34,562 bases of DNA from JBDTVS01 sp040007095. GTDB taxonomy: Bacteria > Acidobacteriota > Vicinamibacteria > Vicinamibacterales > CAVVIG01. Below the pieces are notes generated by a model that worked only from the letters and a program-made list of their open reading frames with translations, was not told where the DNA came from and searched no databases. A program made the translations under genes and the position numbers. Of this stretch, positions 25,301 through 32,622 are shown piece after piece. The DNA is taken from contig JBDTVS010000042.1 in NCBI GenBank assembly GCA_040007095.1, forward strand, positions 1 to 34,562, written 5' to 3'. Position 1 is the stretch's first letter, and every line of letters begins with the position of its first letter.

Positions 25301-25828
25301 TTGATCGCTCCGGTCACCTCGAAGGATGCGCCGCCGCTAACGACGATGGACTATGTGCTGCTGCAGCAGCTCGCCGCGCGGCACGCGTCGGCGCTCGATT
25401 CAGGCGCCGACAACGGCAACGCCTTCGCCGGCCTCTTTACGCCGAACGGCGAGTTCGTGCACCCCGACGCGAAGGGTCCCCACCAGCTGGCCGCGCTCGC
25501 ACGCGGTGGCAAAGAGGGGCCGATGTTCGTCAGCCATTTCGCGATGAACCACGTGATCGAGCCCTCGCCGGAGGGGGCCGCCGGCACACGGTACGTGATC
25601 GAGATCGACATCGACGATAACGGTCAACCGGCGCGCGGAGCCGGGAATGCGCCCGCCCGAGGCAACGGCGGGCAGCGCGCGACGCCGGCCGATCAGTGGG
25701 CGCTGGTCGGACGCCGGGGCGGCGCGCCGATCTCGATCGGCCGCTACGAAGACGTGTACCTCAAGACGCCGGACGGGTGGCGGTTCAAGACCCGCCGCTC
25801 ATTCGGATCGATGTCGGGTCCTCAGTAG
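25301..25828 (+). CDS. NTF2/SnoaL-like protein, signal peptide split off by a frameshift
   Basis: A third NTF2-like gene. The domain in this frame reads LTTMDYVLLQQLAARHASAL, then NAFAGLFTPNGEFVHPD, HVIEPSPEGAAGTRYVIEI and a final YEDVYLKTPDGWRFKTRR. It has only a TTG to start with and no signal peptide. Eleven bases after the previous stop, however, ATG 25258 with GGAAGG upstream begins a perfect signal peptide (MRISALAAAAALSVL) in the frame one base earlier. The two frames join sensibly at 25299-25303 (SVL to IAPV) if one base is skipped. Either a one-base insertion has broken the gene, the read contains an error, or ribosomes shift frame. Without the leader the product would stay in the cytoplasm. 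Confidence 0.75.
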   Translation: MIAPVTSKDAPPLTTMDYVLLQQLAARHASALDSGADNGNAFAGLFTPNGEFVHPDAKGPHQLAALARGGKEGPMFVSHFAMNHVIEPSPEGAAGTRYVIEIDIDDNGQPARGAGNAPARGNGGQRATPADQWALVGRRGGAPISIGRYEDVYLKTPDGWRFKTRRSFGSMSGPQ

Positions 25829-25877
25829 CGTTTTACCGAACGCGTGAGGGTCTTCAGATAGCCGCGAGGCGAACGGG

Positions 25878-25901
25878 CGTCCAAGCATCGATCCTTGGAC
25901 G
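25878..25901 (+). promoter_or_regulatory. Perfect inverted repeat before the sensor kinase gene
   Basis: CGTCCAAG (25878-25885) and CTTGGACG (25894-25901) are perfect inverted repeats around CATCGATC. They lie 50 bases after an NTF2-like gene and 120 bases before the kinase. No T-run follows, so this looks more like an operator than a terminator. The rest of 25829-26021 shows nothing clear. Confidence 0.35.
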
Positions 25902-26021
25902 GCACGAAGATGTGCATTTCGGTCCACCCGCCAACTCGGGCTTCAGACGCCGCGAGTTCTTTCCGGCTATGGAAGAGCGTCGCGTGGCGCTGTACAGTGG
26001 AAGAACAGTGAAAAGAGGCGT

Positions 26022-28976
26022 GTGACAGTCAAGTCTCTGGCGTTATGTGTGCTCCTGGTGCTCGCAGGTGTTGGGCCGCTTCTTGCGGATGAGGCGTCGT
26101 GTGACTGCTTCGCGCTGACGGCGTGGACGGAAACCACGGGGCTGCCGACGGGCAGCGTAGTCGCGATCACGCAATCACGGGACGGCTACTTATGGCTGGG
26201 AACCACCAACGGGCTCGTCCGATTCGATGGCTTCGAGTTCCAGCGCTGGGGTGCGCGGGATGAGCCGCCATTGCCCGGACAGTACATCACGGACCTCATT
26301 TCATCGCGCGACGGCAGTCTGTGGATGGGTTACAGCGAGCTTGACGGCGTGAGCCGCATCCAAAACGGTGTCCTTTCGTACTTCTCGACTGCGGATGGAT
26401 TCTTGAACGGTCCCGCTACGGCCATGGTTGAGGACAGCACCGGGACTATCTGGGTCGGAGGACGAACGGGCCTGTCCGCGTTTCGCAGCGGCCGCTGGCA
26501 GCGATTCGGTGAACCGGACGGCCTACCCAACGTGGAAGTCCTGGCGATTTACGAAGACGACGCACACGCGCTCTGGGTGGCGCTGACGGCCGGACTCTTC
26601 CGCCGGTTGCCCGGCACCGTTCAGTTCGAGAGCTACGACAAAAGTCTCCGGTCCATTTCAAGCATGACGCAGGGGCGCGACGGCCGCCTGTGGATTGCGG
26701 ATCGCCGGCGCTCACTGCGAGCGCTTGATGCCGGACCGCAACTCGTCGTGGCCGCGGATGTCGAACTGCCGCCGGAAGGTCTACACCTGCTGCGCGATCG
26801 GAGCGGCGATGTCTGGGTGGCGGCGTTCGGCAGTGGTCTGCTGCGGATGCGCGCCTCTGCCGGGAAACACGCCGAGACGCTCGACCGCTTCGCCTACGAG
26901 CACAAACTCCCCGGCGATCTCGTCAGCGGTACCCGGGCGTTATTCCTCGATCGTGAGGACAACTTGTGGGTCGGCATGCGTGCAGGCGGGCTGTTGCGCA
27001 TCGCGCGTAGCTCGCTCGAGACGAATATTCCCCTGTCGGGGCTGACCAACGACGGGGTCCGGGCGTTGGCCGCATCGGCCGACGGCAGCGTGTGGGTCGC
27101 CACTGGACGCAATTTGAACCGGTTCCGCGGACCCGCCCACAACGCCTACCCAGTACCCCAGATAACGGTTCTTCATGCGGCCCCGCAAGGCGACCTGTGG
27201 GTGGCCACGCCGCAGCAAATCGGTCGATTGGTCGACGGACGGTTCATTCCGTCATTGTCGCCGAGGCCGGGCGAAGTCACGAAGCTCATCGCGATGACGA
27301 CGGACGCGTCGGGTGACCTGTGGTTTTGCACGTCCAACCAGGGCTTGATGCAACGTCGAGGCGAGCTCGTCACGCACGTCGATATCAGAGGGATCGGCCG
27401 GGCCCCGTGCCGGTACGTGCTTGCAGACAGAGTTGGCCGGATCTGGAGCGGATTTGCCGACGGGAGCCTTGCTGTTCTCGACCACGGCGCCATCCGGGTC
27501 TATCGATCCGCCGACGGACTGGCGCCGGGTGCTGTCATCATGATTTTCGAAGACCGGCACGGCGTGGTGTGGGTGAGCACCGCGGGCGGTGTCACTGAAT
27601 TCGCGGACGGGCGCATCAGAAGCGTCGCGGCACCGCGGGCCTTCCCAGATGGTCTTGCCCCGATCCTCATCGGTGACGATGACGACCGCATTTGGGCGGG
27701 GGTGAATTCCGGGTCGGCTCTGATCGGCTTCACTCGGCGCGAATTCGAGGCGGCGGCGACTGACCCCACTCGCCGGTTGACGTATGCCTTCGTCGATCGA
27801 ACCGACGGTCTGCGGGGGCAGCCGGTTCGTAACCTGAGTACACCGGCGGCGATTCGCGCCGCCGACGGCCGCATCTGGGTGCTTTCAGGCAATGGCTTGG
27901 TCGCTTTCCATCCCTCGCGCGCGCGCGGAAGCCAAACCATCGAACCGCCCCGCGTGGATTATGTGCTTGCTAACGGACGCGAGGTCCGTCTGACGAATCG
28001 GACCGTGCTGCCACCGCACTTGTCGACGTTAGAGATTCGTTACACTTCTCCGAGTCTGTCGTCAGCGTCAAAGATCCGGTTCCGATATCTTCTCGAGGGT
28101 TTCGAGAAGGAATGGACCGAGGCGCGTGAATACCGGCGCGCCTCCTACACCAATCTTCCGCCCGGGGACTATCGATTTCGCATCAGCGCCCTCGGCGAGG
28201 GGCGGTGGGTTGGACCGGAAGCCGCGTGGGCGTTTTCCGTCGCCCCCCTGTTCTATCAGACGCGGACGTTCTCCGGACTGGTTGCCGGCGGCACCGGCCT
28301 CCTGCTGTGGACGCTCTGGCGACTCAGGCTGCGAAGCATTCAGAACGGATTCGCTCTGGTTGCCTCGGAGCGCACCCGTCTGAGCCGCGAAATTCACGAT
28401 ACGTTACTTCAGAGCCTCACGGCGGTTGGCCTCGAGCTGGAGGTCCTCGCAAGCGAGGGTGACGCGGCGGCGCGAAACTCCATGAGCGACGGGCTCCGCG
28501 CGCTGCGGCATCAGGTTCGGCGCTGCATCAACGAAGCTCGTCGCTCGATTCTGGAACTGCGAACGCCAGGTTTGGAGTCACACAGCTTGTCCGACGTGCT
28601 GGCGGAGTTCGCGGCCGATACCTACGCCGGCCAGCCGGTCGCCATCGACATCAGAGTGACCGGTCGACACCGGCGCTGCACACCGCAAGTGGAAGAGCAG
28701 CTCTTGCGCATAGGCCAGGAGGCCATTCGCAACGCGATGCGCCACGCACACGCCGACCGAATCGATGTGACGCTCAAGTACAGCCGCAACCTGGTCGTAC
28801 TGTCGGTCACCGACGATGGGCGTGGTTTCCTGCGAACGGAAACGACCCGCCAGCCGGGTGAGCACTGGGGATTGCGAAACATGGAAGAGCGGGCGACACG
28901 AGTCAAAGGCCGATTTCACTTGAACAGTGTGCCAGGACGGGGCACGGTGGTCGAAACTTCTATTCCGCTCCAATGA
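26022..28976 (+). CDS. Two-component sensor histidine kinase with periplasmic beta-propellers
   Basis: A 984-residue membrane sensor beginning at GTG 26022 after AAAAGAGGCGT. A signal peptide (SLALCVLLVLAGVGPLLAD) leads into about 600 residues of two-component-regulator propeller repeats (QSRDGYLWLGTTNGLVRFDG, and repeated G-x-LWVG or WVA strands). A Y_Y_Y domain at about 669-735 (FRYLLEGFEKEW), one membrane helix near 750-768, and a HisKA_3 dimerisation domain with the phospho-accepting His792 in SREIHDTLLQSL follow. The ATPase domain has N-box NAMRHAH near 904 and DDGRGF near 931. This is a NarL/DegS-type kinase that senses an extracytoplasmic ligand. It is 22 bases from its response regulator and directly follows the cassette, making it the best candidate regulator. 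Confidence 0.93.
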   Translation: MTVKSLALCVLLVLAGVGPLLADEASCDCFALTAWTETTGLPTGSVVAITQSRDGYLWLGTTNGLVRFDGFEFQRWGARDEPPLPGQYITDLISSRDGSLWMGYSELDGVSRIQNGVLSYFSTADGFLNGPATAMVEDSTGTIWVGGRTGLSAFRSGRWQRFGEPDGLPNVEVLAIYEDDAHALWVALTAGLFRRLPGTVQFESYDKSLRSISSMTQGRDGRLWIADRRRSLRALDAGPQLVVAADVELPPEGLHLLRDRSGDVWVAAFGSGLLRMRASAGKHAETLDRFAYEHKLPGDLVSGTRALFLDREDNLWVGMRAGGLLRIARSSLETNIPLSGLTNDGVRALAASADGSVWVATGRNLNRFRGPAHNAYPVPQITVLHAAPQGDLWVATPQQIGRLVDGRFIPSLSPRPGEVTKLIAMTTDASGDLWFCTSNQGLMQRRGELVTHVDIRGIGRAPCRYVLADRVGRIWSGFADGSLAVLDHGAIRVYRSADGLAPGAVIMIFEDRHGVVWVSTAGGVTEFADGRIRSVAAPRAFPDGLAPILIGDDDDRIWAGVNSGSALIGFTRREFEAAATDPTRRLTYAFVDRTDGLRGQPVRNLSTPAAIRAADGRIWVLSGNGLVAFHPSRARGSQTIEPPRVDYVLANGREVRLTNRTVLPPHLSTLEIRYTSPSLSSASKIRFRYLLEGFEKEWTEAREYRRASYTNLPPGDYRFRISALGEGRWVGPEAAWAFSVAPLFYQTRTFSGLVAGGTGLLLWTLWRLRLRSIQNGFALVASERTRLSREIHDTLLQSLTAVGLELEVLASEGDAAARNSMSDGLRALRHQVRRCINEARRSILELRTPGLESHSLSDVLAEFAADTYAGQPVAIDIRVTGRHRRCTPQVEEQLLRIGQEAIRNAMRHAHADRIDVTLKYSRNLVVLSVTDDGRGFLRTETTRQPGEHWGLRNMEERATRVKGRFHLNSVPGRGTVVETSIPLQ

Positions 28977-28998
28977 CGCTGTGCAAAAGAGGCGTCGC

Positions 28999-29622
28999 AT
29001 GACGAGTCGTGTGAGAATTCTGTGCATCGACGATCACCCATTTGTCCGGGCGGGTGTGATACGCGTGATCGGTCTTCAAGAGGAACTTACTGTCGTCGCC
29101 GAGGGCAGCACGGGTGAGGAGGCGGTAGAGCTTTTTGTGCAGCACCGGCCAGACGTCACCGTGATGGATTTGCAGCTTCCAGGTATGGGCGGCCTGCAGG
29201 CCATCAGGGCAATCAAGGAGGTGACGCCCGAGGCCAAGGTAGTCGTGCTGACGATGTATGACGGCAGCGAGAATATTCTAAATGCGGTCAGAGCAGGTGC
29301 TGTCGGGTTCGTCTTGAAGGATGCCGTTCCGGAGGATCTGATACGTGTCATCGGCGAGGTCAGCGCCGGTCGTACCGCGTTCCCGGGCGACGTCGAGGCC
29401 CAGGCAACCTCTCGCGGTGAGTATCCGCCATTGACCCGTAGAGAAAAAGAAGTGCTGCAGCTCCTCGTGAACGGGATGCGGAACAAGGAGATCGCCTCGG
29501 CGCTCGGCATCAGCGAAGACACAACGCGCGTCCATCTGCGGAGCGTCTTCCTCAAGCTGCACGTCCATGATCGAACCGCCGCGTTGGTGGTGGCACTCCG
29601 ACTGGGGCTGGTGCGCATCTGA
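28999..29622 (+). CDS. NarL/FixJ-type response regulator
   Basis: A 207-residue transcription regulator. The receiver domain has the acidic pair in CIDDHPFVRAG, the phospho-acceptor Asp57 in VTVMDLQLPGMGG, the Thr of VLTMYDGS and Lys107 in FVLKDA. A LuxR-type helix-turn-helix follows at about 145-205 (LTRREKEVLQLLVNGMRNKEIASALGISEDTTRVHL). ATG 28999 is chosen because AAAAGAGGCGT lies just upstream, the same leader that precedes the kinase. It is the cognate partner of that kinase, and the pair should be expressed together. Candidate binding sites are the palindromes at 8198 and 25878, but that is a guess. Confidence 0.93.
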   Translation: MTSRVRILCIDDHPFVRAGVIRVIGLQEELTVVAEGSTGEEAVELFVQHRPDVTVMDLQLPGMGGLQAIRAIKEVTPEAKVVVLTMYDGSENILNAVRAGAVGFVLKDAVPEDLIRVIGEVSAGRTAFPGDVEAQATSRGEYPPLTRREKEVLQLLVNGMRNKEIASALGISEDTTRVHLRSVFLKLHVHDRTAALVVALRLGLVRI

Positions 29623-29692
29623 GATGCAGGCGGCGGATAGCGTTCGGCGCCCCAACTGGAGGCTCCGTTGCGGTCCACAATGCCGACGAGCC

Positions 29693-29721
29693 TTGCACTG
29701 CACAAGGAACTTCAATACGCC
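29693..29721 (+). promoter_or_regulatory. Weak candidate promoter for the double-VOC gene
   Basis: TTGCAC (29693-29698) and TACGCC (29716-29721) are separated by 17 bases and precede the VOC gene by 17 bases. The -10 box is poor. Confidence 0.25.
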
Positions 29722-29738
29722 TAGAAGCTGGAGGATGT

Positions 29739-30818
29739 ATGCGTCAAGCGATGATAGTGGTACTCGTAGCGGCCGTGAGCGTGACGCTTGCGAGTGCGCT
29801 CCCCGCCCAAGGCGGTCAGGGTCCGACCAACGACGCGCCCGCACAGGTGATCGGATCGTCTGGAGGCGTGACGCCGATTGTCGGCAACCTCGAGGAAGCC
29901 GCTCGTTTCTACGCGGACCTGGTCGGGCTCACGAACCCTCTACCGATCAGGACCAGATCGCATCTGGACGTGCCGTATCCGGAGGTCCTGAACAACCAGG
30001 GGACGCCGCAAGCCACGATTCGGCAGGTCAACCTCAACGTCCCTGGCTCGGTCTGGCGTATCGAGGTGCTCGAGTTCCGCGAGGTCGAGCGCACAGCCGT
30101 TGACGCCCGGATCCAGGATCCCGGTGCGATGACGCTTGTGCTCTCGGTGCGCGATATCGATGGGCTGCTGGCAAAACTGAAAGCGGGGAACATTCAGGTG
30201 ATTACGCCGGGCGGTCAGCCGGTGCCTTTGGCCACCGGTGCGAGCCAAGCACGCGCCGTCCTAATCAAGGCGCCGGGCGGCCACTTCGTCGAGTTGCAGC
30301 AGCCAGACCCGCTTCCCGTCGATCCCGCGCTGCCAGCTGGCAATGTGATTGGCGGGCACATTCGTGTGACGATTGCTGACACAGACGCGACGCTGCGCCT
30401 CTACCGCGACCAACTCGGCTTCCGTCCGGACGTTGGCCCGTTCATGAGCGAGGCGTCGCGGCTCAAGCTGATGGGGACGGCCGGCGCCCAATTCCGTGTG
30501 ACCTCGGCGTCCGTCCCAGGCGTCCCACAGCAGATCTTGGAGCTCATCGAGTTCAAAGGCGTCGACCGTATGCCGATTCACACACGGATCCAGGATCCGG
30601 GGTCGGCCAAGATCCACCTGCGCGTGAGCGAGTTGTCCACAGCCCTCGCCGCGTTCGAGGCCGCGGGCGGCACAGTAGCGACCACCGGCGGAAAGCCCAT
30701 GATCTACAACGGCGTCCCAACGGTTATCATCCGCGACCTGAACAACATGTTCATGAACCTTCAGCAAGCGGAGCCCGCGCCGGCGGGCGCCAGCCGCCGG
30801 GGAGGACGACCCGAATAA
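29739..30818 (+). CDS. Exported protein with two VOC (glyoxalase-like) domains
   Basis: A 359-residue protein with a signal peptide (MRQAMIVVLVAAVSVTLASALPAQ) and two vicinal-oxygen-chelate domains in tandem. The first is at about 45-185 (VGNLEEAARFYADLVGL to APGGHFVELQQPDP), the second at about 200-350 (ADTDATLRLYRDQLGF to IRDLNNMFMNLQQAEP). Each ends with a strand carrying the usual ligand position: Glu in HFVELQQ, but Asn in MFMNLQQ, so the second domain may not bind metal in the standard way. VOC enzymes include glyoxalases and extradiol dioxygenases. An exported one is uncommon and may act on an aromatic or dicarbonyl intermediate. GGAGG precedes ATG 29739. It closes the plus-strand core block. 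Confidence 0.85.
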   Translation: MRQAMIVVLVAAVSVTLASALPAQGGQGPTNDAPAQVIGSSGGVTPIVGNLEEAARFYADLVGLTNPLPIRTRSHLDVPYPEVLNNQGTPQATIRQVNLNVPGSVWRIEVLEFREVERTAVDARIQDPGAMTLVLSVRDIDGLLAKLKAGNIQVITPGGQPVPLATGASQARAVLIKAPGGHFVELQQPDPLPVDPALPAGNVIGGHIRVTIADTDATLRLYRDQLGFRPDVGPFMSEASRLKLMGTAGAQFRVTSASVPGVPQQILELIEFKGVDRMPIHTRIQDPGSAKIHLRVSELSTALAAFEAAGGTVATTGGKPMIYNGVPTVIIRDLNNMFMNLQQAEPAPAGASRRGGRPE

Positions 30819-31038
30819 ACATCAGTGCAGCTACGCCCGCGTCCGGCGCCGGGAACGACTTGGTGGCCGAGATTCACGAGTGCGACCTCGCGGCGTGAAC
30901 GGGTGAGTGCAGCCTACAGGGGTGTTCGCACACGACGGCTCGGTTGGCGGCTGAGCTTCTACGAGCGAGCGGCGCGACCAGTCGGTTCGGCTGAGAACTG
31001 GAACACTACGGGCCACAAGCTAAGCTGCTGCTCGGTTC
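30819..31038. other. Stretch without a recognisable gene
   Basis: About 220 bases between the VOC stop and the IS3-like end. No domain, hairpin or RNA gene was seen. Confidence 0.5.
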
Positions 31039-31130
31039 TGAATCGTACCGGGTTTATCGGAGGGCTCTTTCAGAGAGAGGATCGGACTCATGGGGACGAC
31101 CCGGTGAGCATTCTCCGGAGGACCAGAGGG
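31039..31130 (+). mobile_element. Degenerate left end of an IS3-family element
   Basis: From 31039 the plus strand reads TGAATCGTACCGGGTTTATC and then GGAGGG. Over the first 28 bases counted from 31037 it matches the inverted end at 6980-6953 at 21 positions by eye. A GAGAGGAT box and an ATG at 31090 follow at almost the same distance as in the other copy. The orfA frame then stops after a few codons (MGTTR, stop), so only the terminal part survives. Confidence 0.55.
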
Positions 31131-31148
31131 CAAGATCCAGAGCGGCAC

Positions 31149-31340
31149 TCAACGTGAGACCGTGTTCATTCGCGGCACGGGCTTGCCCCAGACCTCGAAC
31201 TTCGAGACGGCGACAAAGCCACCGACGCCGTGGCCTGAACCCGCCATCAGCTGCGCCCACCCAATCTCGTCCACCTTGGACAGGTCTGGCTTCTCCACCC
31301 AGCTACCGCGGGTGACCGTCTGGGGCACCTCTGACTTGGC
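31149..31340 (-). pseudogene. C-terminal fragment of a secreted protein, family unnamed
   Basis: The minus strand from about 31340 to TGA at 31149 encodes a well-formed C-terminus: TVTRGSWVEKPDLSKVDEIG, then WAQLMAGSGHGVGGFVAVS and KFEVWGKPVPR. The VDEIG...LMAGSGHG...EVWGKPVPR pattern is one I recall from the ends of large secreted proteins in Acidobacteriota and Planctomycetota, without a name. There is no start and no upstream part. At about 31340 it runs tail-in against a group II intron remnant on the other strand. Confidence 0.5.
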
Positions 31341-31643
31341 GGGAAGCCGGAGACCTTCAGCTTTCTGCGGTTCACGCACATTTGCGGGCGCTCGCGGGGA
31401 GGAAAGTTTCTCCTGTGTCGGCAGACGGAACGGAAGCGGATGGCGGCGAAGCTGCATGCGGTGAGTCAAGCAATGCAGCGCCGTCGTCACCAGTCCATCC
31501 CGGAGCAGGGGCGATGGCTCAACGCCGTGGTGCGCGGGCACGTCGCGTACTACGGCGTCCCTACTAACATTCACGCCATCGCGGCGTTCCGTACGCAGGT
31601 CGCCCGGAGGTGGCACCGCTCGCTCATGCGACGTGGTGACTGA
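31341..31643 (+). pseudogene. C-terminal fragment of a group II intron reverse transcriptase/maturase
   Basis: The plus frame reads KPETFSFLRFTHICGRSRGG, then KFLLCRQTERKRMAAKL, IPEQGRWLNAVVRGHVAYYG, VPTNIHAIAAFRTQV and RRWHRSLMRR. This is the end of the RT domain plus the maturase (X/GIIM) domain of a group II intron-encoded protein. The catalytic RT part (YADD region) is absent, so the protein cannot prime reverse transcription. The fragment is followed at the expected distance by intron domain V. No frameshift is visible inside it. Confidence 0.8.
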
Positions 31644-31757
31644 CCGTCGACGGCTGCCCTGGGTCCGCATGCGGCGTATCGTGGCTCGTTGGCTTCCTCG
31701 GACTTCGATTTCACATCCATGGCCTGCGCAGCGGTTTGACGCTCGTACCCAAGGTAA

Positions 31758-31839
31758 GAGCCAGTGCGGTAGTCCCGCACGCTGGGATCTGTGCGGGGGG
31801 CGGCCCGAACCGTTATCGAAGGGCCGTCCCTACCGCGAC
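31758..31839 (+). ncRNA. Group II intron 3' end: ribozyme domain V and probable domain VI
   Basis: About 33 bases from 31758 form domain V. The AGC catalytic triad is at 31759-31761. The lower stem pairs CCAG with CTGG, the upper stem pairs TGCGG with CCGCA, and a two-base CG bulge on the 3' side is diagnostic. The following GC-rich hairpin (GGGCGGCCC, then GGGCCGTCCC) ending in CTACCGCGAC fits domain VI with its bulged adenosine, giving a probable intron 3' end near 31839. Domains I-III are missing, so the intron cannot splice. Confidence 0.75.
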
Positions 31840-32283
31840 CTTCTGATCGGCACCTGCGCACGTTCAACGTGGTGAGCGACTTTACGTCGCGCTGACGCGT
31901 ACGGGACCGGTAGCCTGTAAGAACGTAAAACCTATCGGTATATCGCGAACGATCGCCCGCATGACTTTTCGGAGCCGCATAATTCCGATGATCCCAAGGG
32001 CGGACTAGTGTGGCGGCGTGGGCACGCGAACGCAGACAGTGCAGCGGCGGTACTTCGCCGCAACTCGGACGCTCCACTCGGAGTCTGCGGTGCAGGGTCT
32101 TCCCCGGGCGGCTGCTTGGACCTCCGCGGAGCAAACCAAACTTGAGGCTGCGACCGGCGGCGACTACTCGTCCGCGCCCACCGATTTCCGGGTGCACGAT
32201 GCCGGCGACGACGGCCGAAGCATCCAGGCGCGCAGGAAGAGTTCTTGGCGCGACGTTGAGAGCACCCGGACCGGCAGGGCCCT
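31840..32283. other. Stretch without a recognisable gene
   Basis: Presumed 3' flank of the lost intron. Overlapping open frames on both strands have no recognised domain. The attachment site of the recombinase, if one exists, could lie here, but no repeat supports it. Confidence 0.45.
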
Positions 32284-32622
32284 ATGAAGCCGCCGGTACG
32301 GCGAACCGCAACGACACCAGTACGATCTGTTGCGCAGTGCCGGACTCTCCTTGGTGACTCTGGCACTGGACTGTCGGACGAGGCCGTGATCCAGTTGCGA
32401 GATCACTTTACGGACCTTGCGCACTTTATGGTGACGGCTCATAAACACGATCGCGACGATGAATGCGATCTAGAGACTCTGAGATTAATCCCCGGCGACG
32501 AACGGGAGAGTCTTGAGGAGCGCGCGGCCGTGTTACAGTTCGACGCCAAGATGACTCGCCGAGCGGCAACGCGGACAGCGATCGCGGACTGGATTAAGGC
32601 GCCAAAGCTCCCGAAGGGATGA
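32284..32622 (+). CDS. Small hypothetical protein coupled to the serine recombinase
   Basis: A 112-residue protein of unknown function. The conserved-looking core (QCRTLLGDSGTGLSDEAVIQ, then LRDHFTDLAHFMV) resembles small proteins often encoded directly before large serine recombinases. The N-terminal 20 residues are Arg/Thr-rich and may not be real, so a later start is possible. The C-terminal half is charged and helical (GDERESLEERAAVLQFDAKM). Its stop overlaps the recombinase start by four bases (ATGA), which implies translational coupling. A regulatory or directionality role is a guess. Confidence 0.6.
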   Translation: MKPPVRRTATTPVRSVAQCRTLLGDSGTGLSDEAVIQLRDHFTDLAHFMVTAHKHDRDDECDLETLRLIPGDERESLEERAAVLQFDAKMTRRAATRTAIADWIKAPKLPKG

